64,000 nt of DNA from Pycnopodia helianthoides. Taxonomy: Eukaryota; Echinodermata; Asteroidea; Forcipulatida; Asteriidae. The stretch is from contig CM063262.1 in NCBI GenBank assembly GCA_032158295.1, forward strand, positions 8,899,394 through 8,963,393, given 5' to 3'. Of the stretch, positions 25,001 to 33,833 are shown in pieces (positions within the stretch are counted from its first letter, which is position 1; each line of letters starts with the position of its first letter). The translations under genes were made by a program, and so were the position numbers. The notes under the pieces were generated by a model that saw only the letters and a program-made list of their open reading frames with translations, did no database searches and was not told where the DNA came from.

Positions 25001-28000
25001 TGTTTTTTACCTTTTCGTTTTTTTTGGTTTACCTGTCCCCTTAGGGGCTCCGTATGTTTTAAACCAACCTATGGTATTTACCTGGCAAAAGAGCTTCACC
25101 GAATGGCTATACTTGAGCATGTAATAGATCATAATACGGGCGTCTTGGCGCTGTATAAAACAACAACAAACAGACAAAGAATTGGTTGTGAACTTTTGTT
25201 GCATCAATATAAAAGAGAATGCATCAACTGGCTTTTGTGGTCATTGCTAAATAAATCAAAACCAGACTAGCACTTATATTTTACAGTCGTTATCTCTGCA
25301 GCTTATATCGGATTAAAATTCAACCTTACACAAACTGAAAGAAGATGTATCTGACAAATGGAAATAGTTTACTAATAATAATATAGGTATTTATAAAGCG
25401 CCTTTAACAAGGATCAAAGCGTTGTACAATAATAGAAAATTACAAAGAAACAAGAAATACAAACAAATACAAAGGATTAATAACGAGGCTGACTGCAAAA
25501 GAAGGTTTTAAGGTAACCTTGATGAGTCTAGGTAACTTGTTCCATTCCTTCGGTCCAGCAAGAGAAAAAGACTTGGAGACTCGGAACTGTGAATGACTAC
25601 AGTTTCAGTTGTGATAGAATGGTTGGATAAAATATGTAAAACATAAAATGTTCTATTAAAATAACTTTATTGTAACTGGAAAGGGAATGATTTTATTTTG
25701 TAGAGCACCTTAAGGTTACGAAGATGAAAGTCTAGCCTTGAAATATCTTTTACTCCTTCGGCTGCTACGATCTGCCCACCATCAGCTTCGAGTATCTCTC
25801 GGAAATCATCCATGTACTGAAAGAATTCAACCAAGCTCAAACATTACACTAGTAAATCAAAGATGTTTAGTAACTTGCATTTGTCCTGCTATTCGGATGC
25901 TATTCCATTGTTATTATTTTTTAACCTATTTTATCTTATAGATTTACCCTCCCTAAAAATTAAATAAAGAATTTAAAATAAACAATGAAATGTGTGAAGG
26001 TTCCACTGGTTCCTGGCTCCCCAGTAAGCCAATGACTTAGATTGGATTTTATCAGAGATTACATCTGGGTAGTCTTTCTACAAGTCTGTATAATTTTTGT
26101 GCACGGAGTAAAACATTTTTCAGCACCTCAAAAAATAAACAAAATAAATAAAAAATGGAAGAAGAAATTTACACAACTCTTGCACCTGACCCCCCTCTTA
26201 AATTTATGGAAAGATCCAGTCTAGGCTAGCAATGACTTTGACTCCCCCAGGGCATTGCACTTTGGAGAAAACAGTGAAATATATAACATGTGCCTTGTCT
26301 CAGTTTTACAAGCACTCACTCATATCAAGAGGAAATTGTAAAAATGTCTCGTCCAACTATAAAGATTTGCTCACCATCAGCTTCAAGTATCTCTCGGAAA
26401 TCATCCACGTATCATTTCTATGGAAATCTCGTGCACTGTAACAAGGTGAGAGTTCATAATTCCATGCACTGCCACAGGCCTGCTCTGATCATGACGACAT
26501 TTAGCCTTTAACCCTTGAACCTTTGCTTACACAAACTTACTTGTCGAATCGATTTAACATCTTCGTAGATAATCCCAATTCTTCGCCATCCAAGCCGTTT
26601 GAAAAATGCAACCTGTGCGACTTTGAAAGCCTGGTCCCTGTGAATTGACATGACGGTGTATGGGTACTTGGAGCGATCCAACAAAGCTTCATTTGTTGCA
26701 AGGCCAACCTTATGGTGAAAAGACAGGTTTCTTATAGTGTGTCAAGCTGTAATGTACTACATATTTAAGTAATCGACTACAAGGGAAACTTACTGGGTAA
26801 ATGTGTAAATAATTTTTGGTTGAAGACAAAAATTTGACTAGAACGGGACTAAAAAGTCTGCTGCTGCTTCCCAGGTTGTATTGTAAACTTGGGTGTGATC
26901 TCTGGCTGCATGGCTTTTACAGGGTGACTTGCTTCTGAGTGGCGCGCCCAATGTATATTGACAAAATAGGGAGACCACCAAAAAAGGTTATAAAGCTTTG
27001 TTGGTAGAGAGCCGGTTTCAAAAGGAAGTCTGGTCCCGGAGATTCTGTCTCCCATACAGGAAGACAGAATCTCCTGCCACACTGGCCGATTTCCGGAGGT
27101 AGGCAGGTTCACGTCCTGCCATAGATTGTAAATAATTTTGATATTTTAGAAAACAGTTTAGGAAGCAAAGGAAGTGAAAGACCGGGAAGTGTTTCAGATT
27201 GGAATTTTATCGCTTTTCAGTAACTATGAAAATACCGCCCTTGGGGGTTGAGATATTTGTTAAAAAAAAAAAAATCAATGAATATATAGTTATTTTGAAT
27301 TTTCTAGACAAAACATTAATAAATGCCTCCATTTTTTTCCGGGATTAAGTTTTATGTTTGAAAAATAGAGAGAAAACAAAGTAGCCGTTGCAAACTGCTT
27401 ACTAACCCAAAAGGACCTATGGTATAAATACAACCAAATTTAATGGCCTGATGTTTCAACCATAGCAGAGTCTTTCTCTAAGGGGAAAAAAGAATCACAA
27501 ACTATATGGTCTTGCAGTATTAATCTTTTGTTTTCTCCGTGACTTATTGTAAGTTCTTCTGAACTGGTTACGTTGTTTTCAAGTCAAGCAGCTGCAATCA
27601 TTATCATGCTTGCGTGCTCAATGCACGTGTTTCAAGGCAAAATATACAGAACACTATAAGAACTAAAAGGGTATTACTGGAAATCCCTCATTTTGATTTT
27701 TTTTTATAGATAAAACCGCAGTAGCACATGTAAAATACATTTTTTTATTGAAAACTCTGAGATATTTGAGATGAAGTAAACAATACATTCTTTTTTTCAC
27801 GTGGAAACAATATTATGGTTCCCAAAACTTTTATTTTTAATAGAAAAACTCGATTTCCGTTCTTTCAGCGTAAAATACAGTTCTAATTTTAGTACATTAT
27901 ATTTGATTATTTCAAAATGGATATCACTTCATACGGATTTTATCCACGAAATAACGATACGAAACATTTGTAAGGATAGTTCCTCAGCAAATGCTTACTT

Positions 28001-31000
28001 TACCTATAAAATACATAGTTAGTGCATGCTGGGTACTTGGTAACATATAAAACAATATTAATAACAGTACAAACATACATTTTGTAAAGCTCTTACTCAC
28101 AACAAGTTTATTTCACAGAGAAAACCAAAGTTTCCGAGACTTGGCATTTACAAACAGTAAAATAACAATATTTACGCTAAAAAGCATACTTTTGATTACA
28201 ACTTGAGCAAATCATATTTTTTAATAAGATTGTAGATTTTATTTGTATATGCACCTGGCGTAATCTATCAAACAACACAATATGGGAGTGTGATTTCAAA
28301 ATGACCCTTGCGCTATTTACAGTATTTTTAGTACCCGTACCTTTCTAATAAAGATTTCTGGACTTTTAATTGTTACTCATTTATATCAATGACGTTTTGA
28401 AAAACCACCCTTGGTACTCTATGGAGTATTTATCAACCATTGCTTGAATTGCACCATGATTGCACCATGATAATTTTGTATGATTTTGGTAATTATCTTG
28501 TACAAATATTGTGTTTCTTATTAAACGTTAAAACATTCTGAATTAAAATCAAGTCTAATAAAAATTACAATTACTAGGGTAAAATGTTTATTATTCTTTG
28601 AGTGGTACAACTACTCTTGCATTTCGAACTTTGTCTGGTAAAAAACGTGTTTTGGGCAATTAAAAAATAAAGCACATATTTTTTCTGTAAATTTTGTGTT
28701 GTTCATTTTGTTCGGGTTGGATTTAGATTATTATGTAAAAAAAAAACCGAGTTAGTTCAGCAGTTTATATGAAAGTTTTACTTTTTTCCGAAAAAACATT
28801 TAATAAAAACAAAAAACAAAAAAATGTTCAGGTTAAAATGTTTAAATCTGAACTTCCAATAATACCCTTTTAGTTCTTATAGTGTTAAAGGCTTAAGTTT
28901 AAACTCAATGATTATGTGTGGGGACGGTGTAGGTCGTTCTTGAAAAAAAGCGCAGGAAAAATAAAGAGTACAAACTCAAAAACAACGGATCTAACAGAGA
29001 ACGAGGCTGCTGCTTGCACTGCTGGCGACGACCGTCGATGTCCAGGACGATGACCAACGAACGTTTAACTACATGGTTTAACCAACACTGACTGGTGATA
29101 AATACATGTCGTTACAGCCTAGCTTCCTTCGAAAGTGTGATGTGAGAAAGCAAAACGAGGAGTTACTGAAATGTCCAAATTTCAGGCTACACATGATGTT
29201 TATGTTTCATTAGATACTATTTTTTTTTAAAGAAGACATAGCTGGTGCTGTAAAATTGTAACACCATTAAAAGCTTATTATAGACATAATATCACTGCAA
29301 TATAATGTTTTTTTCTAAAGAAATGTTTGTTTTACATCACAGACCATCCTTGGAGGCTTGGTACGAGGCTACTGCTTACTTAATCTTGACAATCTCGAGA
29401 AACCCTACTGTAAGCACAGGCAACAGTACGGTGCTAGAGCCAATGAACACGACATTGCAAGGTAAGTACGCCTGAGCTTAACTTCATGATTGTATATAGG
29501 CCATGTATGGAAAACAAATCAGATGTAGAGAATGCCACTTGAAAGCGAGACAATTCTCAACACAATTGAGCTTTTTATCAAGATAACTCCCTTCACAACG
29601 CTTCCCTTTAATGTCAGTGGTTATTTTTTTTTTACAAAGAGCTTTTTGTCTGCATTCATGCTACGAGATGATAATGTTACTGAGTGACACAAAGTTGTAA
29701 ACCCGATGCTAATTTTAAGATAAAGCACACGACTGCAGTTTCACCTTGAAGGTATTATAAAAAATAGGTTAGAGCTGACAAAATAGTTGTAGATAGAGTT
29801 TATATTTTGTGTGATCAACCATACACATTGAAATGACAGATCTGTGTAGTGAAAATTTGGATTTAAACCGTGAGTCAGTAGAAAATAGTGAAAAGCCATA
29901 AACAATTTGCAGCATGTAAACACATTCTCCCTAATTTTGGTTGTAACAAACGAAATCCGCAGTTGCGTTTTTAAGGTTTTTTATATACAGTTTTCTAAAA
30001 TATTTCACAGAATACAAATATTTCATTATGAACTTTATAATCAGTAAGCATAAGACTACAATTTAACAATTATGTTTTAATCCTTACCAATTCTGGATAT
30101 TCCTTTAAAATAAAACTTTGTGATGAAAAATAGTGCACACAAAATGTTCCTTTTTTTAAAGCAGACTATAACTTTTAAACGTGTCAATAGTTTTACTAAC
30201 CTGCACAAGGTTAAACCTTGCAGCTACCTGGTTCACCACAATTGCTTGGGTTGAGAAAATTGGTCCCCAAGCAATGACAATAGGAGGTCCTGAGTTCACA
30301 AACGTGTTTAAGAGCAGCAGTTCCTCTCCTGGGCCGCTTAACTGGATTAGAAAAAAGAACAGAAAAAGATCTTGCAAATCTCTCGGGTATAAAAACGGGA
30401 ACACAACGCAAAACGAAAATAATATTTTAATAAAATAACCATTCCTTTTTTTGTTACTAAAATTTCGTTAAAAAAAAAAAAATAAATAAATACTAGTGGC
30501 AATTTGTTACGAATAAAAATTCTATTTTTATACAAAATAATTTGTAAGAGTTATCATCAAAACAAAAAAAAAACTTTGGACGATGATGAATATTTTTTAG
30601 AAACCATTTGCCAATCACGCCCATTCGTGCGACCATTAGGCCTATACGGAGCCCTAAGGGGACAGGTATAAAAAAAAAAATGAAAAAGTAAAAAAAAATA
30701 CAAAATTATTTCGTTCCCTCGAAATATTATTTCGTTCCCTCGAAATAGTATTTCGTTACATCGAAATACTATTTTGATCCCACGAAATATTATTTCGTTC
30801 CCTCAAAATATTATTTCGTTCCCTCGAAATATTATTTCGTTCCCTCAAAATCATTTCGTTCCCTCGAAAATCATTTCGTTCCCTCGAAATGTTATTTCGT
30901 TCCCTCAAAATGTTATTTCGTTCCCTCGTAATGTTATTTCGTTTCCTCGAAATGTTGTTTCGTTCCCTCAAAATATTATTTTACGGAGCCCCTAAGGGAC

Positions 31001-33657
31001 AGGTAGAAAAAAAAAATAAAAAGTAAAAAAAAATCCAATATTATTTCGTTCCCTCGAATTAGTATTTCGTTCCCTCAAAATATTATTTCGTTCCCACGAA
31101 ATAGTATTTCGTTCCCTCGAATTAGTATTTCGTTCCCTCAAAATATTATTTCGTTCCCACAAAATAGTATTTCGTTCCTTCGAAATCATTTCGTTACCAC
31201 GAAATTATTTCAGTACCACGAAATCATTTCGTTCCCTCGGAATGTTAATTCGAGGGAACGAAATAAGTTATTTCGTTCCCTTGAATTAATATTTTGTTTC
31301 CTCGAAATAATATTTCGTTCCCTCAAAATAATTAAGCAGCTACGGAGGCTTTGATATGCCATTTAATTTCATCATTACGAGATCACCGTAAAACTAACAG
31401 CATTTTAATTTGTTCTATGTTTCTATGTTTTGTTGTTGTTGTTGTTGTTGATTGTTTGTTTTTTCTTCGTGGGGTTCTGGTTGTTTTCTTAATAATGGAA
31501 TTTAAGTTTTATTATAGTCTCAGGTAGAATAATGAAATTATTTAAGGCTTAAGTTTTCAGCGTACAAAGAAAAAACTGTATAACAATCTAATAGGGTTAA
31601 AGACAAGATGAAATTCTGGAAACAAAAGGGCTGTCAAACATTCTGCAGGGCGTTGTAGTATTTGCTTCGCTTAGTTAAGAAAGTAATTGAAGTAAAACCT
31701 GACGTAGTTGTAAGAGAATTTGGAAATTACACACTAACATAATGGCTTTAATATTCCAGAAATTCTTTTGGCATATCAAGGACTCCGTACCAGCTAAATT
31801 ATTTCGTTCGAACGAAATAAATATATTTCGTTCCCTCGAAATGCTATTTCGTTCCCTCGAAATGTTATTTCGTTCCCTCGAAATAATCTATTTCGTTCCC
31901 TCGAAATAATATTTTGAGGGAACGAATAACATTTCGAGGGAATGAAATAACATTTTGAGGGAACGAAATATGATTTCGAGGGAACGAAATGATTTTGAGG
32001 TAACGAAATGATTTCGAGGGAACGAAATAATATTTTGAGGGAATGAAATAATTTTTCGTGGGAACGAAATAGTATTTCGAGGGAACGAAATAATTTTGTA
32101 ATTTTTTTTACTTTTTCAATTTTTTTTACCTGTCCCCTTAGGGGCTCCGTATTATTTCGTTCCCTCGAGGAAATTAAATGGCATATCAAGGCCTCCGTAG
32201 CTGCTTAAATATTTCGAGGGAACGAAATATTATTTCGAGGAAACAAAATATTAATTCGAGGGAACGAAATAATATATTATTTCGTTCCCTCGAAATATTA
32301 TTTCGTTCCCTCGAAATATTCGAAATAACATTTCGTGGGAACGAAATAACATTTTGAGGGAACGAAATAGTATTTCGAGGGAACGAAAAATATTTATTTC
32401 GTTCGAACGAAATAATTTAGCTGGTACGGAGTCCTTGATATGCCAAGAGAATATCTTTAATATTAAAGCCATTATGTTAGTGTGTAATTTCCAAATTCTC
32501 TTACACCTACATCAGGTTTTACTTCAATGACTTTCTTAACTAAGCGAAGCAAATACTACAACGCCCGGCAGAATGTTTGACAGCCCTTTTGTTTCCAGGA
32601 ATTCATCTTGTTTTTAACCCTATTAGATTGTTATACAGTTTTTTTCGTTGTACGCTGAAAACTTCAGCCTTAAAATAATGTCATTATTAACCCTTTACTT
32701 CTCACTCTACCAGAGACTATAATAAAACTTAAATTCCATTATTAATAAAACAACCTGAACCCCCCGAAGAAAAAACAAACAATCAACAACAACAACAACA
32801 AAACATAGAAACATAGAACAAATTAAAATGCTGTTAGTTTTACGGTGATCTCGTAATGATACTTGGAAAAATGGACTTGATTAAATGGCATATCAAGGCC
32901 TCCGTAGCCGCTTAATTATTTCGAGGGAACGAAATATTATTTCGAGGGAACGAAATAATATATTAATTCGTTCCCTCGAATTGTTATTTCGTTCCCTTGA
33001 AATAATATTTCGTCCCCACGAAATAACTTATTTCGTTCCCTCGAAATGTTATTTCGTTCCCTCGAATTAATATTTCGAGGGAACGAAATACTAATTCGGG
33101 GGGAACGAAATAATATTTCGAGGGAACGAAATAATATTGGATTTTTTTTTTAACCTTCAAATTTTTGTTTTCTACCTGTCCCTTTAGGGGCTCCGTAGGC
33201 CTACATTATGTTTAATGATAACATGAGCGTCAGTTGGGCAACATTCTTAATTTGCAGGGCATTTCCCCCTGCTATTACCATTTTGTTAACATTTACTGAA
33301 CAGCTTTGATTTGGTAAAGATGAATGTAGTGATACTAAACATAAGACAACCGAAAAGGGGACTTACGTCTGTCCAATTCCATCTCATCTGCAGATGATAT
33401 CCGTCTAAAATTCCTTGCAAGCTGTTGATATGATCTATGGCCGTCTGTACCACCGAAGGTTGGTAAGGCAATACTGTCTGAGACGTAAAGAAGGCTCCTA
33501 TGTACAGGGTACGGACGGCGTTGGTATCTTCAGCTGTCCCGTTCGGTCCTTGGCTGGGCGATGATGCCATTTCGGTGAATCGCGATGTCAGGCCCGAGGA
33601 AACGGCAACGAGCAAGAGCGACGCAACACGGAATTGGGATCCCCTAAAGACTTTCAT
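16423..33657 (-). CDS. GABA-B-like family C G-protein-coupled receptor, complete 17-exon gene
   Basis: Exons from the 5' end: 33657-33367, 30341-30201, 26708-26541, 25816-25709, 25150-25082, 23057-22860, 22319-22089, 20945-20882, 20485-20399, 19975-19825, 19323-19191, 19083-18970, 18678-18556, 18356-18179, 17485-17322, 16891-16775, 16473-16423. All junctions are GT/AG and keep one frame, giving 795 residues. Order: signal peptide (about 1-25), periplasmic-binding-protein-like ligand domain (about 49-430), short linker with no cysteine-rich domain, seven membrane helices (about 472-738), short tail with a coiled coil (about 770-795). This is the layout of GABA-B receptors, which signal through Gi/o at the plasma membrane as dimers. 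The cysteines expected to link TM3 and the second outer loop are present (about 546 and 645). Residues that contact GABA in vertebrate GABBR1 do not appear conserved, so the ligand is unknown. Confidence 0.9.
16775..16891 (-). CDS. Receptor exon 16: cytoplasmic tail
   Basis: Residues 741-779. A short tail leads into RKQVSELRSKLQQ, which has leucines spaced as in a coiled coil and resembles the 'RVSELRxQLQ' of GABA-B tails. Acceptor ttgatag|, donor CAG|gtaaaa. The open reading continues for 19 codons past the donor in the intron. Confidence 0.82.
17322..17485 (-). CDS. Receptor exon 15: TM6 and TM7
   Basis: Residues 686-740: KYIAASVYIVSLTIALTVPT, a short loop, then the last helix ending VVLCLNFIPK, equivalent to the 'LFVPK' end of the family. 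Acceptor gtcctttag|, donor AAG|gtaact, phase 0. Confidence 0.9.
17486..18178. other. Receptor intron 14
   Basis: Ordinary intron sequence of 693 bp between exons 14 and 15. No repeat shared with the rest of the window and no extra exon seen. Confidence 0.6.
18179..18356 (-). CDS. Receptor exon 14: second outer loop and TM5
   Basis: Residues 627-686. The outer loop carries the cysteine in VVRYCSSDH, expected to pair with the one above TM3. TM5 follows (YFTMALYGVKGVLLTFGLFL, then AWQTRNI), matching 'GYKGLLLLLGIFLAYET'. Acceptor ttatgcag|, donor GACA|gtaagt, phase 1. Confidence 0.9.
18556..18678 (-). CDS. Receptor exon 13: TM4
   Basis: Residues 586-626: DWKLISGVLMISVIDCVIFV, then LWITLDTTHVYETF, matching the 'WKL...VGMDVxxLxxWxxVDPL' signature. 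Acceptor aacttag|, donor CAG|gtaaac, phase 0. Confidence 0.88.
18970..19083 (-). CDS. Receptor exon 12: TM3
   Basis: Residues 548-585: LLISLGLSLAFGSVFMKTYR, then IHAIFTV, equal to the 'LLGLGFSLGYGSMFTKxWxxHxxF' signature of GABA-B receptors. Acceptor ccattacag|, donor ATT|gtaaga. Confidence 0.9.
19191..19323 (-). CDS. Receptor exon 11: TM2 and first outer loop
   Basis: Residues 503-547: SSPPLSKLTVVGCLLLYASV, then FASGWDKTD and a cysteine at the top of TM3 (VIKCH). It matches 'LNNLTAVGCxLALAAVF' of the family. Acceptor gaatccag|, donor CAT|gtgagt, phase 0. Confidence 0.87.
19825..19975 (-). CDS. Receptor exon 10: TM1
   Basis: Residues 453-503. The linker DHVPVDGTTRRTVIKEIS joins the ligand domain straight to helix 1 (ARITLFALATLGSVMGLTFL, then FINIRYKHR). 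No cysteine-rich domain lies between, which separates GABA-B-type from glutamate-type family C receptors. Acceptor tttccag|, donor GGAG|gtatta, phase 2. Confidence 0.85.
19976..20398. repeat. Receptor intron 9 with dispersed-repeat remnant
   Basis: At 20060-20230 'gtgtttatgtagcggctcatac...gagattattccatatgaggtccagc' has the look of a dispersed element whose relative is at 25370-25600 (tatttataaagcgcc...cttgttccattcc...ggtccagc). The shared words are short, so the link is tentative. Confidence 0.4.
20399..20485 (-). CDS. Receptor exon 9: last strands before the membrane
   Basis: Residues 424-453, phase 1 to 1: EKFETVMIYKVQTQEFQTV, then GGSVLTWAG, equal to the 'xxIGYYxxxxxxLxW' strand. Acceptor tgttacag|, donor GCAG|gtaaag. 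Confidence 0.82.
20882..20945 (-). CDS. Receptor exon 8: end of ligand domain
   Basis: Residues 403-424 (GRVLIKDGQRQTENVYVEQV). Continues the 'GHVVF...GSR' strand of the family. Acceptor cttgtcttag|, donor CACG|gtaagt, leaving phase 1. Confidence 0.82.
20943..22036 (+). mobile_element. CR1/L2/jockey-type LINE reverse transcriptase fragment in intron 7
   Basis: Plus-strand reading of about 330 codons: SSGLDNIDGRLFKKAAPVI, NYRPISIFPLVSKIFEKAVH, SGFRSGYTT, motif A FIDLQKAFDIVNH, motif C MYADDTLIYY, then the thumb region ANKLTLHPKKTEVM. Around 21620-21660 the GIPQ region is readable only in another frame, so two compensating frameshifts break it. There is no endonuclease and the 5' end is truncated. 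It ends in a (TAAA)n tail at 21983-22036, as LINE 3' ends often do. It lies antisense and fills nearly the whole receptor intron. Confidence 0.88.
22089..22319 (-). CDS. Receptor exon 7: return to lobe 1
   Basis: Residues 326-402: YTYDGIIAIALALNASIADL, then RRLEDFSYSDDEM and NLDFTGLL. These match the GABA-B 'YDAIWALALALNKT...RLEDFNY...FEGVSG' series. The glutamate that GABBR1 uses to hold GABA just before this YD motif appears to be threonine here. Acceptor ttctttag|, donor CTG|gtaagc. Confidence 0.88.
22860..23057 (-). CDS. Receptor exon 6: lobe 2
   Basis: Residues 260-325: EMYGAKYVWIRPVERSSSWL, then DLEPCTQEQVNSAINLEMLF. The motifs match the GABA-B 'MYGKKYVW...CTxEEM' region including its cysteine. 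Acceptor tgattcag|, donor GTG|gtaagg, phase 0. Confidence 0.88.
23058..24053. repeat. Part of receptor intron 5: small repeat and A-rich tract
   Basis: 23165-23345 contains TGACCC/GGGTCA words in tandem and inverted order and matches 13030-13165 in the opposite orientation. 23780-24000 is an A-rich, simple-sequence tract made of (AAT)n and AAATA words. No exon seen. Confidence 0.55.
24056..25056 (+). mobile_element. Foldback element with TTTCG...CGAAA repeats, copy 1
   Basis: Ends are inverted: 'gcgcctaaagggacaggta' on the left and 'tacctgtccccttaggggctccgt' on the right. Inside each end is an array of 20-30 bp words of the form ATTTCGTTCCCTCGAAAT, in opposite orientation at the two ends. 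In the middle is about 450 bp of non-repetitive sequence (24280-24770) shared with 31330-31800 and, inverted, 32400-32900. No transposase is present. It lies in receptor intron 5, some 25 bp upstream of the exon 5 acceptor side at its nearest. Confidence 0.8.
25082..25150 (-). CDS. Receptor exon 5: lobe 2 (RQDARI motif)
   Basis: Residues 237-259. After the preceding LRNLK it gives RQDARIMIYYML...VKLFCQ, very close to the LKRQDARII segment of GABA-B receptors. Acceptor ttttatacag|, donor CAG|gtaaat, phase 0. Confidence 0.88.
25370..25640. repeat. Dispersed-repeat fragment in intron 4
   Basis: 'tatttataaagcgcctttaacaa...gcgttgtacaa' followed by a 'ccattccttcggtccagcaagagaaaaagac' stretch has the general look of an invertebrate interspersed repeat. 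It shares only short words with 20060-20230. Confidence 0.35.
25709..25816 (-). CDS. Receptor exon 4: lobe 2
   Basis: Residues 201-236, phase 0: helix FREILEADGGQIVAAEGV followed by SRLDFHLRNLK. Acceptor ttctttcag| is good. The donor AAG|gtgctc is weak, but its use is required to join the next exon in frame. A partial duplicate of this exon lies upstream at 26364-26409. Confidence 0.8.
26364..26409 (-). pseudogene. Partial duplicate of receptor exon 4
   Basis: On the minus strand it reads DDFREILEADGEQI, nearly identical to the start of exon 4 (DDFREILEADGGQI), then loses similarity and meets a stop. No AG acceptor lies at the right place ('tgatacg' instead of 'ttctttcag'). It looks like a decayed tandem exon copy about 590 bp upstream of the real one. 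Confidence 0.7.
26541..26708 (-). CDS. Receptor exon 3: hinge and lobe 2 entry
   Basis: Residues 145-200, phase 0. It reads VGLATNEALLDRSKYPYTVM and then FFKRLGWRRIGIIYED, the characteristic 'FxxxGWxxIxxIY' strand-helix of this fold. Acceptor caccataag|, donor CAA|gtaagt. Confidence 0.88.
26820..27120. repeat. Rearranged copy of the tRNA-like unit
   Basis: Holds pieces of the 317-bp unit: 'tttgactagaacggga' (tail side, one orientation), 'gctgctgcttcccaggttgta...aaacttgggtgtgat' and 'attgacaaaatagggagacc' (head side, opposite orientation). A 'gattctgtctcccatacaggaagacagaatctcctgcc' palindrome follows; part of it also occurs at 22530 and 22640. It is scrambled and not transcribable as a tRNA. 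Confidence 0.65.
27650..28886 (+). mobile_element. 1.24-kb terminal-inverted-repeat element
   Basis: Begins AACACTATAAGAACTAAAAG and ends with its reverse complement (CTTTTAGTTCTTATAGTGTT), with matching extending to about 33 bp and one mismatch. The interior is AT-rich with no ORF above about 70 codons, so it is non-autonomous. No clear target duplication was found. It lies in receptor intron 2. Confidence 0.8.
28887..30200. other. Remainder of receptor intron 2
   Basis: AT-rich. The only notable item is the exon-like plus-strand piece listed separately at 29356-29461. Confidence 0.5.
29356..29461 (+). other. Exon-like piece on the strand opposite the receptor
   Basis: A GC-richer stretch preceded by a pyrimidine-rich tract ending with an AG near 29341 and closed by GCAAG|gtaagtacg. 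Frames are open across it; one reads AWYEATAYLILTISRNPTVS. No family is recognised and no partner exon was found, so it could be an exon of an antisense or noncoding transcript or a chance match. Confidence 0.25.
30201..30341 (-). CDS. Receptor exon 2: ligand domain lobe 1
   Basis: Residues 98-144, phase 0 at both ends (ctaatccag| and CAG|gttagt). IVIAWGPIFSTQAIVVNQVA aligns with the GABA-B segment around the GCSSVST motif. The serines that bind GABA in GABBR1 are replaced here by other residues (WGPIFST). Confidence 0.85.
30645..33196 (+). mobile_element. Composite foldback element with TTTCG...CGAAA repeats, copies 2 and 3
   Basis: Outer ends are ACGGAGCCCTAAGGGGACAG and its inverse CCCTTTAGGGGCTCCGT, flanked by AGGCCTA at 30638-30644 and 33197-33203. 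Further internal ends occur at 30975 and 32150. Long arrays of ATTTCGTTCCCTCGAAAT-type words fill 30700-31340, 31800-32150, 32210-32420 and 32920-33140. Two oppositely oriented copies of the core lie at 31330-31800 and 32400-32900. It looks like one element inserted in or fused with another, and it lies in receptor intron 1. Confidence 0.78.
33367..33657 (-). CDS. Receptor exon 1: signal peptide and start of ligand domain
   Basis: Codes residues 1-97. The ATG at 33657 opens a basic then hydrophobic stretch (MKVFRGSQFRVASLLLVAVS) typical of a signal peptide. A serine- and threonine-rich spacer follows, then the first strand and helix of lobe 1 (RTLYIGAFFTSQ...QTAIDHINSLQGIL). An upstream in-frame reading reaches 33831, but it would start on the wrong side of a TATA box, so 33657 is preferred. 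Donor GAC|gtaagt, phase 0. Confidence 0.85.
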
Positions 33658-33768
33658 GTTTCGTGTTGTGCTCGTGCCCTCCAAATGCCAACCAGGGGCA
33701 AGGTGGATACTAAAGACAACAGGAAAGCAAGTCCCGTATCTAAATGGTAACTGTAGAGGATGCTTTTG

Positions 33769-33777
33769 CCTTTTATA
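33769..33777 (-). promoter_or_regulatory. TATA box of the receptor gene
   Basis: Reads TATAAAAGG on the minus strand, about 112 bp upstream of the chosen ATG. A start site some 30 bp below it would leave a short leader. A GGGCCC-ended MITE lies just upstream at 33834-34080. Confidence 0.5.
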
Positions 33778-33833
33778 TGAGGCAGAATGTTGTCGACGCA
33801 TAATGTTGAAGATGCAAATATTTGATAACAACA

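Noticed and set aside
33658..33831. Longer N-terminus for the receptor starting near 33831
   Set aside because: It would place the start upstream of a TATA box and put a long non-hydrophobic stretch before the signal peptide. The ATG at 33657 gives a normal signal sequence.
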